In this document: piece after piece, positions 8,670 to 17,791 of the stretch
How the letters are laid out: every line of letters begins with the position of its first letter
Numbering within the stretch: position 1 is the stretch's first letter
Assembly (NCBI GenBank): GCA_036397815.1
Contig: DASWIE010000062.1
Coordinates: forward strand, 1 to 64,000
Source: DASQFY01 sp036397815
GTDB taxonomy: Bacteria; Chloroflexota; Limnocylindria; QHBO01
Direction of reading: 5' to 3'
Length of the DNA stretch: 64,000 nucleotides
Translations under genes and position numbers: made by a program
Notes under the pieces: model-generated
The model's database searches: none
What the model was told of the DNA's origin: nothing
What the model saw: the letters and a program-made list of their open reading frames with translations, nothing else

Positions 8670-8834
8670 TCAGCTGCGCGGCTGGATCGCCACCACCCGC
8701 AGCGCCAGCAGCGTGACGAGCACGCCCGCTCCGATAACGAGGACGCCGGCCAGGTCCTGGGCCGAGCCGAGAACGATCAGGAAGCCCGCGGCGGAGATCG
8801 CGATTCCCCCCAACAGCGACAGGATCGATCGCAT
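8670..8834 (-). CDS. 54-residue membrane protein
   Basis: This small protein begins MRSILSLLGGIAISAAGF and ends VVAIQPRS, with two transmembrane stretches separated by a short AQDLAG turn. The ATG at 8834 is preceded by GGGAGGG about seven bases upstream, the strongest start signal nearby; longer upstream starts lack one. The function is unknown. It lies downstream of the MacB-type operon on the same strand, after a GC hairpin at 8860-8884. Confidence 0.55.
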   Translation of the reverse strand: MRSILSLLGGIAISAAGFLIVLGSAQDLAGVLVIGAGVLVTLLALRVVAIQPRS

Positions 8835-8859
8835 GGGTCGCCCTCCCGATGCACGTGGC

Positions 8860-8884
8860 GCCGCCGGTGGGCAGTGCCGGCGGC
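8860..8884 (-). terminator. GC-rich hairpin after the MacB/DUF296 operon
   Basis: The 8-bp perfect stem GCCGCCGG/CCGGCGGC (8860-8867 with 8877-8884) has a 9-nt loop. It lies 80 bp beyond the stop of the PPC-domain gene on the minus strand. There is no T tract, so it is at best a GC hairpin terminator or an mRNA stabiliser. Confidence 0.35.
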
Positions 8885-8964
8885 AGGCCCTCATGCTGGG
8901 GTGGCTCGAGCATCTGCGCAGTGGTCCATTCGGGCTGCCGGCCCCCGGACCGATGGGCGGGGAT

Positions 8965-9390
8965 CTACCAGAGGTTCAGGCCGGTCACCTCGTCGGGCGT
9001 CCGCTCGAGCTCGACGCCCGTCATCTCCCGGATCGTGACCTCGCCGGCGAAGATCTCGCAGCCGCGCAACAGGTGCCCGCCGATCGCCGCGCCGGCCGCG
9101 TCGCAGAAGGTGGCGTGGGCATGCAGGAAGGGGTGGCCGTCTCGGATCGAGATGTTGCCGATGAAGCCGGTGATCTCATGATGTGTCTCGCTGCCGAGGG
9201 GGAGGTATCGGGCCGCCTCCTGGTCGTAGTAGGCGAACGAAGCGCGCCGTACCGCGCCGATGACGCTCACCCACGCCGCGCGGATCTCCCGCTCGGCGCA
9301 GAAGCGCTCGATCTCTTCGACCAGGTCGCTGCCCTGCCCCAGCCGCCCGACGAAGGCGCGGCCCGCGGCGGCCTCCCACCAGGTGCTCAT
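8965..9390 (-). CDS. PPC/DUF296 domain protein
   Basis: This 141-residue protein matches the stand-alone prokaryotic PPC (DUF296) fold. Typical elements are the N-terminal GRAFVGRLGQGSDLVEEIERF segment, the AAWVSVIGAVRRASF strand with the GA turn, the GFIGNISIRDGHPFLHAHATF core carrying the conserved HxH, and GGHLLRGC. Bacterial members trimerise and may bind metal or DNA; the function is not settled. Its ATG overlaps the permease stop by 4 bp, so it is translationally coupled to the export operon. Confidence 0.85.
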   Translation of the reverse strand: MSTWWEAAAGRAFVGRLGQGSDLVEEIERFCAEREIRAAWVSVIGAVRRASFAYYDQEAARYLPLGSETHHEITGFIGNISIRDGHPFLHAHATFCDAAGAAIGGHLLRGCEIFAGEVTIREMTGVELERTPDEVTGLNLW

Positions 9391-11930
9391 TCGAAGTGCT
9401 TCAGGCTGCCGGTGATCGAGGTACGCGCCGCGACACGGGCCGGATAGATGCCGGCCGCCGACGACACGCCGATCCCCAGCAGGACCACCGCCACCAGCAG
9501 CGGCCATGGCACCGCGAGGCCGGCCGCGAAGTCGCCCGGCGCCCCGAAGGTGACCGTGGCCCACGCGATCAGCAACCCGGTGGCCACGGCTGCCAGGCCG
9601 CCGACCGCGCCCATGATGGCCGCCTCCGAGACGACCATCGCCTGCACCTGTCCGACGGTCATGCCGTGCGAGCGCAGGATGGCGATCTCCCGCGCCCGCT
9701 CGACGACCCCCATGGCGAGGGTGTTGATGATTCCCAGCGACCCGATCAGCACCGCCAGCAGCGCCAGGACGTCGAAGAGGCCGATCAGCCGATCGAGCGA
9801 CCGCCCCAGCTCCTCGGCGAGGTCGGCAGCCGTCAGCGGGATGGCGGCCAGTTGCTGTGCCGTCAGGGCGACCGCCTCGCGGAACGCATCGGGCGTGATC
9901 CCCTCCTGCGGAACAAGCGCCCAGAGGCCGGCATCGGTGGCCCCGAAGCGGTCGCGCGCGTCGGCCAGGCTGATCAGCAGCGCGCCGTCGGCGCCGCGGG
10001 TCGGCAGGGAGTAGGCCACCACACCGGCAACCCGGAACTCCTGCGCCTCGCCGCCCGGCCGCGCCAGCTGGATGCTGTCCCCCACCGAGAGCCCGTCCCG
10101 GCGCGCCACGGGCTCCGGCAGCAGGACGGCACCGCCGTCGCGCAGCGCCTCGAAGGCCGTGCTGCGGCGTCCCTCGACCACGATCAGCGAATCGCTGTCC
10201 TGGAAGACGGTCGGGTCGATGCCGGCGATCGCGACCTCGCGCTGCCCATCCGCGTCGATGGCGACGGCGGGAAGCTCGACGATCGGGGTCGCGGTCGCCA
10301 CGCCGCTGATCCCCTCGAAGGTGGGTCGCACCAGCTCGATGTCGTCCGGCGTGCCCAATCGGATGGCGTAGCCACCGGGCAGGATGGAGCCCACCCATCG
10401 GTCTGCCGTCGCCCGTGCGCTGGCTGAGACCGCGCCAAGGGCCACCACCGACGCCAGTCCGATCACCAGCGCGCCCACGGTCAGGCCGGTGCGCACCCGG
10501 TCGCGCGCCAGGTTGGCGCCCCCCAGCAGGCCCTCGGCACCGAAGAACCACTCGAATGGGCGCCCGACCAGCACCGCCAGGGGTTGGAGCGCGAGCGCGA
10601 CCAGCAGCGTGCCGGCCAGGAGCAGGCCGACCACCAGGAGGAGGCTGCCGGTGGAGGCGCTGCCGCGGTCCAACGGGTAGGCGACGAAGCCGATCACGAC
10701 CGTCAGCAGCACCAGGCCGATCAGCCAGGGCAGCCGAGCGCCCAGGGTCCGGGCCGGTTGGCGGGATGGCCGCAACGCGTCGAGCGGCGAGACTCGAGAG
10801 GCGACGATGGCGGGCACCGCCGCCCCGATCAGCGTCACCCCGGCGCCGAGCAGGAACGCGAGCGCCATCGCGCCCGGATGGAACGGCAGGCCGGTCACCA
10901 GCACGGCGCGGGTGGAGCGCAGGAAGTTGATCACCAGGCCGGCCAGCGCCACACCAAGCACGATGCCGGGCAGCCCGCCGAGCAGCGCCAGGATGACGCC
11001 CTGCCGGACGAAGAGGTCGAGCACCTGGCGCGAGGTGGTGCCGGCGGCGCGCAGGAGGCCGATCTCCCGCGTTCGCTCGGTGAGGACCATCGCCAGCGTG
11101 TTGGCGACCAGGAAGGCACCCACGGCCAGCGCGACGAGGCCGAAGAGGAAGGCGAGCCCGGCAAAGCCCGCCTGCGCTCGAGCGAACTCCAGCTCCGCGT
11201 CGGCGACCGTCTCGACCACGAACGGCTCGGTCAGGCTGGCGTCGAGCGCGGCCTGCACGTCGGGTGCGCGTCCGTCGGCGACCTCGAGGTCGACGTACCG
11301 GATCGGTGCCGGGACCACGAAGGCGCCGGCCAGGAAGTCGCGCTGCAGGACCGCCACCGAGCCGGCGGCGAGGGCGCCGATGCCGGTGTCGCCGAGCAGC
11401 CCGACGATCCGGTTCCCGCCCACCCCATCGCGGCGGGCATCGAGGCGCAGCTCGTCGCCCACCTCCAGCCCATTCGCGCGGGCAAGGGCGGCGTTGACGA
11501 GCATGCCGTCGGGCTGCGCCGGGTCAAGGAAGCTCCCCGCCACGAGCTCGTACGAGCGGATCCGCTCCTCGTCCGCGGGGTCGACGCCAAGGACCAGGGA
11601 GACGGTGATCACCTTCTCGTCGGGGCCCGGCGGCGTGTGGAGCGTGATGCCGCGCCGCTCCGAGACCGCCGCCGCGTTCAGGACGCCGGGGATCTGGCGC
11701 AGGGTCGTGACGGTGCGGGGCGTGAAGCCCTCCTCGTTGAAGGCGCGGACGCGAAGCTCGGCGGAGCCGAAGAGCTCCTGTGCCGCCCGGCGGACCGCCT
11801 CGGTCGCCGCCTGGCTGGCGATGAGCGCGGCGGCCACGATCGCGATGCCCAGCGCGATGCCGGCTGCGGTGAGCGCGGTGCGGAGCGGCCGTGCCACGAG
11901 CCCGCGCCAGGCGAGCGCGCGCAGCCGCAT
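9387..11930 (-). CDS. ABC transporter permease, FtsX/MacB type
   Basis: This is a membrane protein of 847 residues. A single N-terminal TM helix (residues about 17-40) is followed by an extracytoplasmic MacB-PCD-like domain. A first FtsX unit follows with three TM helices, including VANTLAMVLTERTREIGLLRAAG (about 275-300). Then comes a second periplasmic domain and a C-terminal FtsX unit with GIINTLAMGVVERAREIAILRSHGM. This two-half layout is typical of large lipoprotein or peptide exporter and mechanotransmission permeases. It sits between its ATPase (4 bp upstream) and the DUF296 gene (overlapping). The substrate is unknown. Confidence 0.9.
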   Translation of the reverse strand: MRLRALAWRGLVARPLRTALTAAGIALGIAIVAAALIASQAATEAVRRAAQELFGSAELRVRAFNEEGFTPRTVTTLRQIPGVLNAAAVSERRGITLHTPPGPDEKVITVSLVLGVDPADEERIRSYELVAGSFLDPAQPDGMLVNAALARANGLEVGDELRLDARRDGVGGNRIVGLLGDTGIGALAAGSVAVLQRDFLAGAFVVPAPIRYVDLEVADGRAPDVQAALDASLTEPFVVETVADAELEFARAQAGFAGLAFLFGLVALAVGAFLVANTLAMVLTERTREIGLLRAAGTTSRQVLDLFVRQGVILALLGGLPGIVLGVALAGLVINFLRSTRAVLVTGLPFHPGAMALAFLLGAGVTLIGAAVPAIVASRVSPLDALRPSRQPARTLGARLPWLIGLVLLTVVIGFVAYPLDRGSASTGSLLLVVGLLLAGTLLVALALQPLAVLVGRPFEWFFGAEGLLGGANLARDRVRTGLTVGALVIGLASVVALGAVSASARATADRWVGSILPGGYAIRLGTPDDIELVRPTFEGISGVATATPIVELPAVAIDADGQREVAIAGIDPTVFQDSDSLIVVEGRRSTAFEALRDGGAVLLPEPVARRDGLSVGDSIQLARPGGEAQEFRVAGVVAYSLPTRGADGALLISLADARDRFGATDAGLWALVPQEGITPDAFREAVALTAQQLAAIPLTAADLAEELGRSLDRLIGLFDVLALLAVLIGSLGIINTLAMGVVERAREIAILRSHGMTVGQVQAMVVSEAAIMGAVGGLAAVATGLLIAWATVTFGAPGDFAAGLAVPWPLLVAVVLLGIGVSSAAGIYPARVAARTSITGSLKHFE

Positions 11931-11934
11931 CGGC

Positions 11935-12681
<747 letters not shown>

Positions 12682-12718
12682 CCCCGGCAGTCTAGTCGAG
12701 GCGGCGTCGCGGAATGGC

Positions 12719-13636
12719 TTAGAAGAAGAAGCCGATGAGGGAGCCGAGCACCGTCTCGAAGAGCCCCTGCTCGGTGGCGGCCGAGGCATGGATGCGCAGC
12801 TGGCTGGCGACCTGCACCGGGTCCGCGCCGTCGCTCGATGGCTGCGGGTCGTCCCAGGTCATGGCCCGCACGGCCGCCGGGGACGGGGCGTCGGTCGCGG
12901 CCGCAACCACCGCCAGGCCGTCGAGCGGCTGCGAGGGCCTGGGCGCGGTGGGGGCATCGACGGTGAAGGCCTTGGGCGCCGGAGCCGCGGGCGCTGCCGG
13001 CCGGCTCGAGCCGCCGGACGACCCGCCGCCGCCACCTCCGCCGCCGGGTGGAGGAGGAGGTGCGGGGGCCGTGGCCGAGGCGGCCTGCATGAACAGCTCG
13101 GTGTACATGCGCGGGCTGCGGAGCTTGCCCAGGAAGTCGATGTTGTCAGCCGCGTACGCGCCCACCCCACCATGGGTGAAGGCGGCCGTCAGGACGTTGG
13201 CGCGGTGTCCCGGCGAAGCCATGAAGCCCTCGTGGATCTTGACCGGAGACTCGTCGTCGGTGAAGCCGTTGTTCCAGCCGATGTTCTCTCCGCCAAACGT
13301 GTAGCGCAGGCCGCTGGTGTCGTACCAGTGGTAGACCTGGTACCCGGTCCCCGCGATGACGTGATCGAAGTAGTTGCGATCCAGCATGTCCTGGCTGCGC
13401 CATCGGGCCAGGTTGACCAGGGTTCCGTGCTGCTGGACGGCAGGCAGGCCGTTGTTGACCCGCGCTCCGTTCATCAGCTGCCAGAGCGTGCCCTCGGCGG
13501 CACCCTGGTTCCAGCCCGTGGCTGGCCCTGGAGTCCACGCGAAGACGGCCGCGGCCAGCAGGGCGGTCCCCGCCAGACCCACGCCGCGGGCAACGGTGCG
13601 GTGCGGGCTGGGACGGCGAACGAGGGTAACGGTCAA
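12719..13636 (-). CDS. secreted CAP (SCP/PR-1-like) domain protein
   Basis: This is a 305-residue exported protein. The signal peptide is an RR-containing N-terminus followed by GVGLAGTALLAAAVFAW. The CAP domain (about residues 48-180) shows NGARVNNGLPAV, LARWRSQDMLDRNYFDH, GGENIGW and SPGHRANVL, including the usual His and Glu cavity residues. A Pro/Gly-rich linker with a run of eight glycines follows, then an Ala-rich tail ending in the hydrophobic LFETVLGSLIGFFF. Start is a TTG at 13636. The ribosome-binding AGGAGA upstream lies inside a short inverted repeat (AGAGC-CT-GCTCT), which may limit initiation. The role of bacterial CAP proteins is mostly unknown. Confidence 0.85.
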   Translation of the reverse strand: MTVTLVRRPSPHRTVARGVGLAGTALLAAAVFAWTPGPATGWNQGAAEGTLWQLMNGARVNNGLPAVQQHGTLVNLARWRSQDMLDRNYFDHVIAGTGYQVYHWYDTSGLRYTFGGENIGWNNGFTDDESPVKIHEGFMASPGHRANVLTAAFTHGGVGAYAADNIDFLGKLRSPRMYTELFMQAASATAPAPPPPPGGGGGGGGSSGGSSRPAAPAAPAPKAFTVDAPTAPRPSQPLDGLAVVAAATDAPSPAAVRAMTWDDPQPSSDGADPVQVASQLRIHASAATEQGLFETVLGSLIGFFF

Positions 13637-13822
13637 CAGAGCAGGCTCTCCTGAGCACGAGCAGCAGTTGACTTGACCTTAGGGTTCCCCTCCTGATCGG
13701 TCTGTAGTGCGGTCGTCCCGTCAGACCACGTGACCAAGGTGCCGCTACGTCAGGGGATGACCCAGTACGATCGGTCCAGGACACGGTCGTGGCGACCCGC
13801 GGTCGCAGGCCACGGCCCCGGC

Positions 13823-14671
13823 TCAGACGAAGACGATCTCGACGGTGAGAGGGAGGACCTCACCGGGGTCCAGCATCGTCAATCCGCCCGGCTCGCCGTT
13901 GAGCGTGCGGCGCAGGCCCTGCGGCGCGTGGGTCTGCGGTTCCACGGCAGTGGCATCGAGGTGGTTGGGGCTCGCCGCGACCACATACCTGCTCGGAGCG
14001 CTGATCCGCATCGCTGCGCGAATGCCGAGGTTTGGCCAGCGCAGCTCGACGGGCACATCGGCCAGGTGTGTCCAGGTCGCGTCGAGGTCTGCCGCCATCT
14101 CGCCCATCTCACGGAGATCGAACGGTCCGTTCACCGGCTCGGGTTGCGGCTCGCTGGAGGTGTTCACCGTGTGCACCACGTCGCCACGGATGGCGACGAG
14201 CAGCGGACGGCGGAACCATGGATGAAGACCGATGCCGGCCGGCATCGGATCGCTGGCAAGGTTGGTCAGCGTCTGCTCGAAGCGGACCGATCGATCGACG
14301 ATCGCAACGTGAAGGCCGACCTCGTACTCCCACGGCCAGCCGTCACCACCAGCTCGGATCAGGAACCGACCCTCGTCGGCTCGCACCCATGGCCGCGCGT
14401 AGACCTGGCCATGGATCGCAGAGCCATCGGGGAAATTGGCATCCAGCGCCACCCGTCGCGACCCGACGTTGACCACGCCCGCTTCGATCCGGTTGCACCA
14501 CGGGGCCATGACGTACGCGCCCCAGGAGAATGGATCGCGAGCGTGATCTGACGGGTCTCCAGGCGTGCGGAGGAGGTCGTGACCGTCAACGCGCAGACGG
14601 TGGAGGCGGGCCCCGACGTGGGGCAGGATGACCGCCTCGATGGTGTCGTCGCCAATCCGCACGTGCTCCAT
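13823..14671 (-). CDS. aldose 1-epimerase family protein
   Basis: This 282-residue protein has the GalM-like beta-sandwich. It shows DTIEAVILPHVGARLHRLRVDG at the N-terminus, WGAYVMAPWCNRI, the two catalytic His regions (SAIHGQVYARPW and GIGLHPWFRR) and the late acidic motif AVEPQTHAPQ. The family interconverts alpha and beta anomers of free or phosphorylated hexoses in the cytoplasm. It is encoded 15 bp downstream of an M24-family gene and is the last gene of that minus-strand group, suggesting a sugar-linked operon. The exact substrate is not inferable. Confidence 0.85.
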   Translation of the reverse strand: MEHVRIGDDTIEAVILPHVGARLHRLRVDGHDLLRTPGDPSDHARDPFSWGAYVMAPWCNRIEAGVVNVGSRRVALDANFPDGSAIHGQVYARPWVRADEGRFLIRAGGDGWPWEYEVGLHVAIVDRSVRFEQTLTNLASDPMPAGIGLHPWFRRPLLVAIRGDVVHTVNTSSEPQPEPVNGPFDLREMGEMAADLDATWTHLADVPVELRWPNLGIRAAMRISAPSRYVVAASPNHLDATAVEPQTHAPQGLRRTLNGEPGGLTMLDPGEVLPLTVEIVFV

Positions 14672-14686
14672 CAGATGCGGCGAGGA

Positions 14687-16078
14687 CTAGACCGCCAGGG
14701 TCATGGCCCGATCGGGCCGGAGGAGAAAGGGCGGCAGGTAGGCGGGGATGTTCGAGAAGGGAAGCACATCGGGATGCAGGTCGATGCCGAGCGCGGCGTT
14801 CATGAAACGACGCCTCGCCTCGATGCGTGCCCAGGCGGCCGGGAAGCGTTCGGCCAGCGCCCTGCGGAGCGACCCATCTGCGAGCGCAACGCCGTCCTCG
14901 ATGTTCGTTGTGAAGTAATCGGTCCCGGTGGCGGGGATGATGTCCACCTGCAGGGCCATGCCCGAGCGAAGCTCGATCTCCGATCCAGGCGCGATCGGCG
15001 AGTTCACCCACTCGTCGAGATGGATCTGGTGGCCTGGATTCAGGAAGACGCCGAAGAACGGATCGCCCAGATGGCGATCGATGATCTCGTGGAGGGCACC
15101 TCCGGTCTGGCCGATGTGGAGCGCGGCATACCACTCCGCCACGGCCGTGAAGTACGGCGCCACCAGGCGCTCGACGTAGTCGCCGACAGCGGCCGGCAGG
15201 TTGGCCGCATCCTCGACCACGAAGCCGGCCCGGCAGTTGAGCGCCCCCCAGATGCCGAAAGCGACCGTGAACGGGTCCCGATGCTCGATCCTCCGGTCGC
15301 TTGGGCTGAGGAGCCCGAGCGCGGCGCGCGGCCCGGCGGTGAGCATCAAGTGGCAGGAGAGCGGCCACCCGTTCCAGCCGAGGAGCGCCACCGCCTCGCG
15401 CTCGGTCAGGCCGGGTTTCAGGCCCCAGATGAGCTTTCGCACACCGTTCGAGGTCTGGCAGGCGGCCCACTCCATGGCGGCCAGCTGCTCGACCTCGTTC
15501 ACGACCCGCAGGCCGTCGGCGGCATCGATCAGGAGGTCGGTCGCATTCTCGACCGACGCGGTCCCGCCCGTGACGCGGCGCAGCTCGTCGATGAGGTACG
15601 CGGGCGCATCCATCGCCTCGCGGCCGCCATACGTCTTCCAGCCGACTACCCCAACCGGCGTGCCCCGCCCGATCCCCTCCTCGGCGAGAATCGCTGCCAG
15701 CGCGCGCGAGCGATCTCGCGGCTGGCTCGGCAGGCTGAGGTCCTGGAAAAGGTGGCGGCGCATCGGCAGCGGGGCGGCGCCGGCCATGCCGAAGCATTCG
15801 TTCCCGACCAGGATCGCCGGGTCGCCGGTCGGGCTCACGACCAACACTGCCTCCTCGAAGCGCGGGTCGAAGCCGGTCAGGTAGGCGAGGTTGGCGCTGT
15901 GCTCGCGATCGGCATAGACCACCACCCGGTCGTGGCCACGCGCATCGGCCCGCTCCCGCAGCCGCTCCAGCCGCTCCTCGTAGAGCGCGGATGACAGCTC
16001 CGGCATCGCATCCGGCATGCCGAAATCCGGGAGCGTCACGCCGGTCAGGCGCGCCTCCGTCAAGGCAGCGGTTGCCAT
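14687..16078 (-). CDS. M24 family (creatinase/prolidase-like) protein, metal site degenerate
   Basis: This 463-residue protein has a creatinase N-terminal domain (about 30-190, with VVVYADREHSANLAYLTGFDPRFEEAVLVV) and a C-terminal pita-bread domain. Where peptidases carry the D-x(10)-D pair, this sequence has VAFGIWGALNCRAGF, so both Asp are absent. The later Glu-Pro ligand site reads LQVDIIP, with Asp for Glu. The final Glu (NIEDG) and a GHQIHLDEW His region remain. A dimetal Xaa-Pro peptidase is therefore unlikely, and a metal-free creatinase-like hydrolase or a non-catalytic homologue fits better. Its start overlaps the end of the ASPIC/UnbV gene by 19 bp. Confidence 0.8.
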   Translation of the reverse strand: MATAALTEARLTGVTLPDFGMPDAMPELSSALYEERLERLRERADARGHDRVVVYADREHSANLAYLTGFDPRFEEAVLVVSPTGDPAILVGNECFGMAGAAPLPMRRHLFQDLSLPSQPRDRSRALAAILAEEGIGRGTPVGVVGWKTYGGREAMDAPAYLIDELRRVTGGTASVENATDLLIDAADGLRVVNEVEQLAAMEWAACQTSNGVRKLIWGLKPGLTEREAVALLGWNGWPLSCHLMLTAGPRAALGLLSPSDRRIEHRDPFTVAFGIWGALNCRAGFVVEDAANLPAAVGDYVERLVAPYFTAVAEWYAALHIGQTGGALHEIIDRHLGDPFFGVFLNPGHQIHLDEWVNSPIAPGSEIELRSGMALQVDIIPATGTDYFTTNIEDGVALADGSLRRALAERFPAAWARIEARRRFMNAALGIDLHPDVLPFSNIPAYLPPFLLRPDRAMTLAV

Positions 16079-17727
16079 GGACGTGGCTCTGTTGCGCCGC
16101 GCTCGACAACGACGAACCCGTTCGCCTCGACCTCGATGGCCTGCCCAACCTCACCGTCCGGCCAGCGGACGGTGATCGAGGCGCGATCGGCCTCGCCGAG
16201 CCCAAAGTGGATCCAGCCCAGCTGGCCGCCCGCGTGCCCACCGCCAACCGTCACCTCGCGGCTGATCGTGCGCTCCGCGGCCTTGACCTCGACCCACGCG
16301 CCGATAGCGTCGCGGTTCGCGCCGTTCTCCTCCAGCCGCAGCGCGATCCAGTTGCCCATCGGCTCGGGGGCCTCCGCGGTGCCGGACCCGACGTTGCGCC
16401 AGAGCGACACGTTCTCGCGCCGGTTCACCACGATCAGGTCGAGCAGCCCGTCCAGGTTGAAGTCGGCGAGCGCGGCCCCGCGCGCGCGAGCGAAGCTGAC
16501 GATGCCGGCCGCGAGTGCGCCCTCCACGAAGGTGCCGTCGGCCTGCCCGATCAGCAGGTTGCTCGGGTCGCGGGCCGCATATTCGGTCATGGCCTCGACG
16601 TTGCCCTTGGCGACGAACAGGTCCATGTAGCCATCGTTGTTGGCGTCCTGGAACTCCGCGTGCCACCCGGTCGATCGCTGGGTGGTGTCGCCCTGGTACG
16701 GGCGATGCGCGGTGGCTCCCCGAAGAAGGGCGATATTCTCGTACCGCGGCTGGGTAGCGTCGCCGGCCAGGGTCTCGAGCTTGTTGTCGCCCTGGCTGGT
16801 CAGATAGACCTCTGGGTACCCGTCGCCGGTCAGGTCCTGGCTGGCGATGCCCATGCCCGATATCCGCATCGTCTGCCATCCCTCGTCGTGGGTCCATAGG
16901 CGTGGAGTCTCGCCGGCGACCACGCGCCACAGCTGCTCCTCGCCGCCGCGATAGTAGTGCCGGTCGTTCGACATCCGGAGGTCGCCCCGGCCGGAGCGGT
17001 CCCAGTCGCTGAAGAGGATCGAGAGGGCGCAGTAACCGGGCGAGAGCGGAGCCGGCGGCGCGTAGCCACCTCCCGATGGAGCCGGACGAACGAGCTCGCT
17101 GTCGTCGCAGTCGTAGGTCCGCTCGACGACCGAGTCCACCGTGAGGTAGTTCCCGAAGGCCATGGTGGGGAGTGACGCGGACCCCTCCCACATCGCGCTG
17201 AATGCCGCGGTCCAGGCGGTGCCGCCGTCATAGCCCCACCGCTCGTTCGCGCGCTCGAAGCGGCAGTCACCAGTGCCGCGCAAGAGGACGTTCTCACCGA
17301 CGCGCAGGACCGCCAGGTCCGGGATAGCGTCTCCATCGACGTCGAGGGGATAGGCGCCCGTCACGCCGGTGAGATCGGTTGAGGGGTCGTGGAGCGTCGA
17401 GAAGCGGAGCTCCGCGCCCGGCGGGCTGTCGTTGCGGTAGAGGGTCGCCGGTTGCGAGCCGCCGGCGAGGTAGACGTCCTGGCGTCCATCGCCGTCGCAG
17501 TCGAAGACGGCCACGCCGCCACCCACGAAGAACATGAACTCGCCGTCGTAGTGGTGGTCGATCCCAGCCGCGGCCGCCTCCTCGACGAAACGCGGCGCCG
17601 GCAGGGCGTCTGCCGGAGTCGCCCGCGGGAACCGCCCGAAGCCGAGTGCGAGGCCGATGATGACCAGTGGCAGGCCGAGAAGGGCGGCCGCGATCAAAGC
17701 GCTCCGTCGACGGGTCACGGCCGGCAT
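16060..17727 (-). CDS. secreted FG-GAP/VCBS repeat protein with ASPIC/UnbV domain
   Basis: This 555-residue protein has an N-terminal TM/signal anchor (ALIAAALLGLPLVIIGLALGF) and repeated calcium-type FG-GAP/VCBS blades with DxDGDGxxD-like cores: VFDCDGDGRQDVYLAGG, LDVDGDAIPDLAVLRVG, QDLTGDGYPEVYL, QDANNDGYMDLFV and ADFNLDGLLDLIVVN. A C-terminal ASPIC/UnbV domain follows (GNWIALRLEE...AWVEVKA...TVGGGHAGGQ...VRWPDG). It resembles CRTAC1-family surface beta-propeller proteins. It leads a three-gene minus-strand operon and is divergent from a haloperoxidase-like lipoprotein. Likely extracellular; the function is unknown. Confidence 0.88.
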   Translation of the reverse strand: MPAVTRRRSALIAAALLGLPLVIIGLALGFGRFPRATPADALPAPRFVEEAAAAGIDHHYDGEFMFFVGGGVAVFDCDGDGRQDVYLAGGSQPATLYRNDSPPGAELRFSTLHDPSTDLTGVTGAYPLDVDGDAIPDLAVLRVGENVLLRGTGDCRFERANERWGYDGGTAWTAAFSAMWEGSASLPTMAFGNYLTVDSVVERTYDCDDSELVRPAPSGGGYAPPAPLSPGYCALSILFSDWDRSGRGDLRMSNDRHYYRGGEEQLWRVVAGETPRLWTHDEGWQTMRISGMGIASQDLTGDGYPEVYLTSQGDNKLETLAGDATQPRYENIALLRGATAHRPYQGDTTQRSTGWHAEFQDANNDGYMDLFVAKGNVEAMTEYAARDPSNLLIGQADGTFVEGALAAGIVSFARARGAALADFNLDGLLDLIVVNRRENVSLWRNVGSGTAEAPEPMGNWIALRLEENGANRDAIGAWVEVKAAERTISREVTVGGGHAGGQLGWIHFGLGEADRASITVRWPDGEVGQAIEVEANGFVVVERGATEPRPWQPLP

Positions 17728-17791
17728 TGAATCACATCGGATCAGGCCCCTTCGAGAGGTTCAGATATCATGCTCCGCCTCCGACCGGGCG

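Noticed and set aside
9391..10551. Upstream in-frame extension of the DUF296 gene to a 528-codon frame
   Set aside because: The extra part is antisense-like Gly/Arg-rich sequence within the permease gene. The ATG at 9390 with its 4-bp overlap gives a normal-size protein.
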